A stretch of DNA of 64,000 nucleotides. Source: Micromonospora lupini str. Lupac 08. GTDB taxonomy: Bacteria > Actinomycetota > Actinomycetes > Mycobacteriales > Micromonosporaceae. The position numbers were made by a program, and so were the translations under genes. Below the pieces are notes generated by a model. That model was not told the DNA's origin. It saw only the letters and a list, made by a program, of their open reading frames with translations, and did not search any database. Location of the stretch: positions 7,018,514 to 7,082,513 of the forward strand of contig NZ_HF570108.1 in the NCBI RefSeq assembly GCF_000297395.2. Direction: 5' to 3'. Position 1 is the first letter of the stretch. Each line of letters starts with the position of its first letter. Below are positions 59,954 to 64,000 of the stretch, piece by piece.

Positions 59954-60130
59954 GTGGTCCGGACGGGCAGTTGCGTGTCGGAGGCGGTCGATGTGGTCGA
60001 CGGCCTGCCGCGCGGTGTCGTGCCCGCGCTCCCGACCCGCTCCGGCGACGGCCGTGAGCACTTCCTGGACGTACTCCGTGCCGGTGGTCTGCGGTTCCGC
60101 GCCGGCGCGCGATGGCGGACGGCTCGCTGA
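59954..60130 (+). CDS. Possible small ORF between PRC-barrel gene and trpS
   Basis: 58 codons from the GTG at 59954, with mostly G/C third positions, ending TARW-type residues (GARWRTAR). It reads VVRTGSCVSEAVDVVDGLPR and has no recognised family. No clear ribosome site is seen. It may be a real small gene or a remnant. Confidence 0.3.
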   Translation: MVRTGSCVSEAVDVVDGLPRGVVPALPTRSGDGREHFLDVLRAGGLRFRAGARWRTAR

Positions 60131-60221
60131 GCCCTGTTCTCCGCTGACCGAGGGGGCCTGTCGGCCTCGCTCGGCGCGCGCCCACGCGTGACCCCATCAC
60201 CCGCACGAAAGGCACCTCGCC

Positions 60222-61280
60222 ATGTCCATCGCACGCATGCTCACCGGCGACCGGCCCACCGGTCGCCTGCACCTCGGCCACTACGTCGGCAGCATCGCCA
60301 ACCGGGTGCGGCTGCACCAGCGCTACGAGAGCTTCTTCATCATCGCCGACCTGCACATGCTGACCACCCGCAACCGGCGGGAGGACATCGACCAGGTCTC
60401 CGGCAACGCCCGCGAGATGGTGACCGACATCCTCGCCGCAGGCGTCGACCCGGCGCGGGCCACGTTCTACCTCCAGTCGGCCATTCCGGAGGTCGGCGAC
60501 CTCAACACCCTCCTGCAGAACCTGGTGACCGTGCCCCGGCTGGAACGGGTGCCCTCGTTGAAGGACATGGCCCGTGACGCGGGCAAGGAGGAGATGCCGT
60601 ACGGGCTGCTGGGTTATCCGGTGCTCCAGGCCGCGGACATCATGTGCGTGAAGGGGGAGGTGGTCCCGGTCGGCCGGGACAACGCCGCGCACGTGGAGGT
60701 GACCCGGGAGATCGCCCGCCGCTTCAACCACCTGTACGGGCCGGTCTTCCCGGTGCCCGAACTGATCCCGGCGGACACGCCCAGTCTGGTGGGCACCGAC
60801 GGCACGGCGAAGATGAGCAAGAGTCGGGGCAACACGATCGCCCTGTCCGACGACGCGGCCACGGTGCGCCGCAAGGTGCGCGGGATGTACACCGACCCGA
60901 ACCGGGTGCGGGCCGACGTACCGGGGACGGTGGAGGGCAACCCGGTCTTCGCGTACCACGAGGTGTTCAACCCGGACCGCGCCGAGGTGGCCGACCTGGC
61001 CGAGCGTTACCGCGCCGGGCAGGTGGGTGACGTGGAGGTCAAGGAGCGGCTGGTCGTGGCGCTGGAGACGTTCCTGGCGCCGATCCGCGAGCGCCGGGCC
61101 GCGATCGAGGCCGACCGGGGTCTGGTCGACCGGCTGATCGTCGAGGGCACCGAGCGGACCCGGCAGGAGGTGCGCCAGACCCTGGCGGAGGTACGCCGGG
61201 CCATGGGGCTGACCGGGACGTACCAGCAGGTGCGGCGGCGGGCCGAGCGGAGCCGGCGGCGGACGGAGGCGCCGGCCTGA
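60222..61280 (+). CDS. trpS: Tryptophanyl-tRNA synthetase
   Basis: 352 residues. The class I signatures are present: TGDRPTGRLHLGHYVGS (HIGH-type, HLGH) and KMSKSRGN (KMSKS). The segment FIIADLHMLTT and GYPVLQAADIMCV are characteristic of TrpRS. It charges tRNA-Trp. No T-box or leader was recognised upstream. It ends at a clear hairpin. Confidence 0.96.
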   Translation: MSIARMLTGDRPTGRLHLGHYVGSIANRVRLHQRYESFFIIADLHMLTTRNRREDIDQVSGNAREMVTDILAAGVDPARATFYLQSAIPEVGDLNTLLQNLVTVPRLERVPSLKDMARDAGKEEMPYGLLGYPVLQAADIMCVKGEVVPVGRDNAAHVEVTREIARRFNHLYGPVFPVPELIPADTPSLVGTDGTAKMSKSRGNTIALSDDAATVRRKVRGMYTDPNRVRADVPGTVEGNPVFAYHEVFNPDRAEVADLAERYRAGQVGDVEVKERLVVALETFLAPIRERRAAIEADRGLVDRLIVEGTERTRQEVRQTLAEVRRAMGLTGTYQQVRRRAERSRRRTEAPA

Positions 61281-61297
61281 CGTACGTGGCCACCGAT

Positions 61298-61327
61298 CGG
61301 GTCTCCCCATCGTGGCGGGGAGACCCG
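61298..61327 (+). terminator. trpS terminator
   Basis: Perfect 11-bp stem CGGGTCTCCCC (61298-61308) and GGGGAGACCCG (61317-61327), with loop ATCGTGGC. It lies 17 bases past the trpS stop. No U-run. Confidence 0.75.
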
Positions 61328-61358
61328 ACGTGCCCTCCGGAGAGCGCAGAATGCCAGG

Positions 61359-62561
61359 ATGAGGAGGATTCGTCCGATCCCGGTCGGTGACGCGCACCGG
61401 ACGACGATGTTCGAGATCTTCTTCGACCTGGTATTCGTGTTCGCGCTCACCCGGGTCATCGCGTTCATGGCACAGCCGCCGACGGCGCTCACCCTGGCCC
61501 AGGGGCTGCTCCTCCTCCTGTTGTTGATCTACTCCTGGGGCCCGTACCTCTGGTTGGGGAACCTGGTCCGCGCGGACGTCGGACCGGTCCGCGCGGCCAC
61601 GCTGCTGGCGATGGCAGCGATATTCGTGGCAGCTCTGGTGCTGCCGGACGCCTGGCGGCAGGGCCCGGGGCTCCTCGACCCACCGCTCACCCTCGCGCTC
61701 GCCTACCTGGTCACCCGGGCGGTGCAGCTCGTGGTGCTCCTCTGGGCGAGCGCCGACGACCCGCCGCTGCGCTCGACCCTGCGGTTCTTCGTCGTGCCGG
61801 TCACCGCGGCCTGGCTTCCGCTCGTCGTCGGCGCGCTGCTCGGTGGCGTCACCCAGACGGTGCTCTGGACTGTGGCGTTCCTGGTGGACATCGGCGGCGC
61901 CCGCGTCGCCTCCGCCTACCGCGCGTGGCCGTTGCGCAGCCTGGACCACTTCACCGAACGGTTCGGACTGGTGCTCATCATCGCGCTCGGCGAGGCGTTG
62001 ATCGCCGCGGGCACCGGGCCGAGGACGATGGCACCGACCGGGGCCGGCCTGGTCGCGGCGCTGCTCAGCCTCGTCGTCACGGTCTGCCTCTGGTGGCTGT
62101 ACTTCGACCGGCTGGCACCGGCCGCTCGGAACTCCGTGCTGCTGGTGCCGCGGGAGCGGCGGTCCCACGTGGCAGGCGACGCGTACGGCCTCGCGCACGC
62201 CCCCCTGATCATCGGCGCCATCTACGTCGCGCTCGGCATCGAGCAGGTGCTCGGCCAGCTCACCGAGGAGACGCCGCACACCTCCCGGTTGAGCTGGCCC
62301 TCCGCCACCGCCCTCTACGGGGGCGCCACCCTCTACCTGCTCGGACGGCTGGTCTTCCGCCGGCTCACCCTCCGTGCCGTACACCCGGGGCAGGGTGTCG
62401 CCGCGCTGCTGCCGCTGCTCCTGCTGCCGGTCGGGCGGTCGCTGCCCGCGCTTGCCGAGTTGGCCCTGCTCACCCTGTTGCTGATCGCCGTAACCTGGTA
62501 CGAGCGGCGCATCGACAGGCGTGGTGACCAGGTCGAACCGGCGCGATCGGCGCGCCCGTGA
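61359..62561 (+). CDS. Low-temperature requirement protein A (LtrA) family membrane protein
   Basis: 400 residues. It begins MRRIRPIPVGDAHRTTMFEIFFDLVFVFALTRV, the LtrA start, and has about ten membrane segments. Further LtrA motifs are ITALGEALIAAG-like (LIIALGEALIAAGTG) and WWLYFDRLAP. LtrA was named for low-temperature growth in Listeria; function is not established. Confidence 0.9.
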   Translation: MRRIRPIPVGDAHRTTMFEIFFDLVFVFALTRVIAFMAQPPTALTLAQGLLLLLLLIYSWGPYLWLGNLVRADVGPVRAATLLAMAAIFVAALVLPDAWRQGPGLLDPPLTLALAYLVTRAVQLVVLLWASADDPPLRSTLRFFVVPVTAAWLPLVVGALLGGVTQTVLWTVAFLVDIGGARVASAYRAWPLRSLDHFTERFGLVLIIALGEALIAAGTGPRTMAPTGAGLVAALLSLVVTVCLWWLYFDRLAPAARNSVLLVPRERRSHVAGDAYGLAHAPLIIGAIYVALGIEQVLGQLTEETPHTSRLSWPSATALYGGATLYLLGRLVFRRLTLRAVHPGQGVAALLPLLLLPVGRSLPALAELALLTLLLIAVTWYERRIDRRGDQVEPARSARP

Positions 62562-62656
62562 ACCGCAGAAAAAGTTCCGGCCCCGTGTCGACATCCCCGG
62601 CTCTCGTTCGTCGTCATGGTGTACGGCGACCCCGCCGCACCGAGAGGAGCCGAGAC

Positions 62657-63010
62657 ATGAAGTACATGCTGCTGTTCATGAGCCCCGCGACCGACGGCGA
62701 GGCCGGCAACGGGTGCACCTTCGAGGACTGGGTCCGCTACGACCGGGAGATGAAGGACGCCGGGATCTGGGTCTCCGGGCATCCGCTGCAGGACCTGACC
62801 ACCTGTACGACGGTGCAGGTGAGCCCGGACGGCGAACGCACGATCACCGACGGGCCGTTCGCCGAGACCCGCGAGGTGCTCGGCGGGTACGACATCATCG
62901 ACGTGCCGAACCTCGACGTCGCGCTGGAGTGGGCGGCCCGCAGCCCCGGTGCCGTCGCCAGCGGGTCGGTGCAGGTGCGCCCGGTCGCCGAGATCGAGGT
63001 CGAGGTCTGA
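62657..63010 (+). CDS. YCII/DGPF-domain protein
   Basis: 117 residues, ATG at 62657 with GAGAGGAG upstream. It begins MKYMLLFMSPATD and has the DGPF motif (TITDGPFAETREVLGGYDIID). Proteins of this type are encoded next to ECF42 sigma factors, as here; the two genes are separated by two bases. Function is not known. Confidence 0.9.
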   Translation: MKYMLLFMSPATDGEAGNGCTFEDWVRYDREMKDAGIWVSGHPLQDLTTCTTVQVSPDGERTITDGPFAETREVLGGYDIIDVPNLDVALEWAARSPGAVASGSVQVRPVAEIEVEV

Positions 63011-63012
63011 CC

Positions 63013-64000
63013 GTGGCGGGCGCGGAGGCGACAGCCGGGGTGGAGGCGGTGTTCCGGGAGGAGCACGGCCGGCTGCTCGCCTCGCTCGTACATCGCTTCG
63101 GTGACCTCGACCTGGCCGAGGAGGTCGCCTCCGAGGCGATCGAGGCGGCACTTGTGCACTGGCCTGTCGACGGCGTCCCGAGCCGGCCCGGCGCCTGGCT
63201 GCTCACCACGGCCCGGCGCCGTGCCGTCGACCGTCTGCGCCGCGACCGGGTGCTGGCGACCCGGCTGGCCGTACTCCAGGCGGAGGCCGAGCGGGCCGAC
63301 CCCGCGCCGCCCGCGGACGCGGACCCGGACCTGCCCGACGACCGGTTGGCCCTCTTCTTCACCTGCGCCCACCCGGCCCTGCCCGCGCAGGACCGCGGGG
63401 CGCTCACCCTGCGCTTCCTCGCCGGGCTCACCACGGCGGAGGTCGCGCGGGCCTTCCTGGTGCCGCACGCGACGATGGCCCAGCGGCTCGTCCGGGCCAA
63501 ACGGAAGATCCGCGACGCCCGCATCCCGTTCCGGGTGCCCGGCGCGGACGAGCTGCCGGGGCGTCTGCCCACGGTGCTCCAGGCCGTCTACTCGGTCTTC
63601 ACCGAGGGGTACGCCGCCAGCTCCGGCCCCGACCTCCAGCGGACCGACCTCGCCGAGGAGGCCATCCGGCTGGCCCGGATCCTGCGCCGGCTGCTGCCCG
63701 GCGAGCGGGAGGTCGCCGGCCTGCTCGGCCTGCTGCTGCTGGTCCATGCGCGGCGTGCCGCTCGGACCGGGCCGGACGGCGCGGTGGTCCTCCTCGACGA
63801 CCAGGACCGCGCCCGGTGGGACCACGCGATGATCGACGAGGGGCGCGCCCTGGTGGTGGTCGCCCTGACCGGCCCGACGCCCGGGCCGTACGGCGTGCAG
63901 GCCGCCATCGCCGCCCTGCACGACGAGGCCGCCGACGTGGCCAGCACCGACTGGCCCCAGGTGGTGGCGCTCTACGACGTGCTGCTCGGCATGGTCCCCT
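63013..64000 (+). CDS. ECF42-type RNA polymerase sigma factor, 3' end outside window
   Basis: The GTG at 63013 begins VAGAEATAGVEAVFREEHGRLLASLV; 329 codons are visible and the frame is open to the window edge. The region-2 part (DLDLAEEVASEAIEAALVHWP) and region-4 HTH (LTTAEVARAFLVPHATMAQRLVRAKRKI) are present. The C-terminal extension (DELPGRLPTVLQAVYSVFTEGYAASSG) matches the DUF6596/SnoaL-less ECF42 architecture. It is in an operon with the DGPF protein; no anti-sigma gene is visible. Confidence 0.92.
   Translation, partial: MAGAEATAGVEAVFREEHGRLLASLVHRFGDLDLAEEVASEAIEAALVHWPVDGVPSRPGAWLLTTARRRAVDRLRRDRVLATRLAVLQAEAERADPAPPADADPDLPDDRLALFFTCAHPALPAQDRGALTLRFLAGLTTAEVARAFLVPHATMAQRLVRAKRKIRDARIPFRVPGADELPGRLPTVLQAVYSVFTEGYAASSGPDLQRTDLAEEAIRLARILRRLLPGEREVAGLLGLLLLVHARRAARTGPDGAVVLLDDQDRARWDHAMIDEGRALVVVALTGPTPGPYGVQAAIAALHDEAADVASTDWPQVVALYDVLLGMVP

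Noticed and set aside
59832..62594. 920-residue minus-strand ORF opposite trpS and the LtrA gene
   Set aside because: Antisense to two well-supported genes; no motif or plausible start.

Overview
The window is a continuous piece of a high-GC actinobacterial chromosome, most probably a Micromonosporaceae (Micromonospora-like) bacterium. Supporting signs are the third-position GC bias of nearly every gene, frequent GTG starts, actinobacterial families (tRNA adenosine deaminase-associated protein, XRE/DUF397 pair, DUF6114/DUF6230 pair, SCO4848-like membrane protein), and an rRNA operon with no tRNA in the 16S-23S spacer. The genus is an inference, not a measured assignment.

Layout. 0-6.2 kb: an ArsR-type regulator fragment, an MFS transporter, leuA behind a leucine leader peptide and hairpin, a DHA2-type exporter, and an HNH-nuclease-like lipoprotein with a small partner. 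6.2-12.4 kb: a five-gene peptide ABC importer on the minus strand, in the order oppA-oppB-oppC-oppD-oppF. 12.4-18.5 kb: recR, ybaB, dnaX, the small SRP RNA and tRNA-Ser(GGA). 18.5-28.9 kb: an accessory stretch with a methyltransferase, an XRE/DUF397 pair, several regulators paired with an enzyme gene across a palindromic operator (TetR/hydrolase, TetR/SDR), a type-B carboxylesterase beside a GntR-TetR fusion regulator, tRNA-Ser(CGA) and deoD. 29-34.5 kb: a MacB-like ABC exporter with membrane-fusion protein and repeat lipoprotein, divergent from a response regulator/histidine kinase pair. 34.5-41.3 kb: tadA and partner, an M23 peptidase, a PHP-domain protein, a DMT transporter and a DUF885 protein. 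41.5-45.9 kb: a giant secreted protein (DUF4185-like domain, ten FN3 repeats, unclassified C-terminal domain with an HExxH motif), with lower GC toward its 3' end. 46-53 kb: the DUF6230/DUF6114 pair, NudC, a VanW-family protein and a cyclase. 53.1-59 kb: one complete 16S-23S-5S operon on the minus strand with two good promoters and a strong terminator. 59-64 kb: SCO4848-like protein, PRC-barrel protein, trpS, LtrA-like protein, and a DGPF/ECF sigma factor pair that runs off the end.

The most unusual items are the giant FN3/HExxH protein with vicinal Cys-Cys pairs in six repeats, the leucine attenuator with a possibly leaderless leader peptide, and an ~80-bp palindromic intergenic repeat present twice, one copy of which supplies a stop codon. 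No CRISPR array, prophage or transposase was seen.
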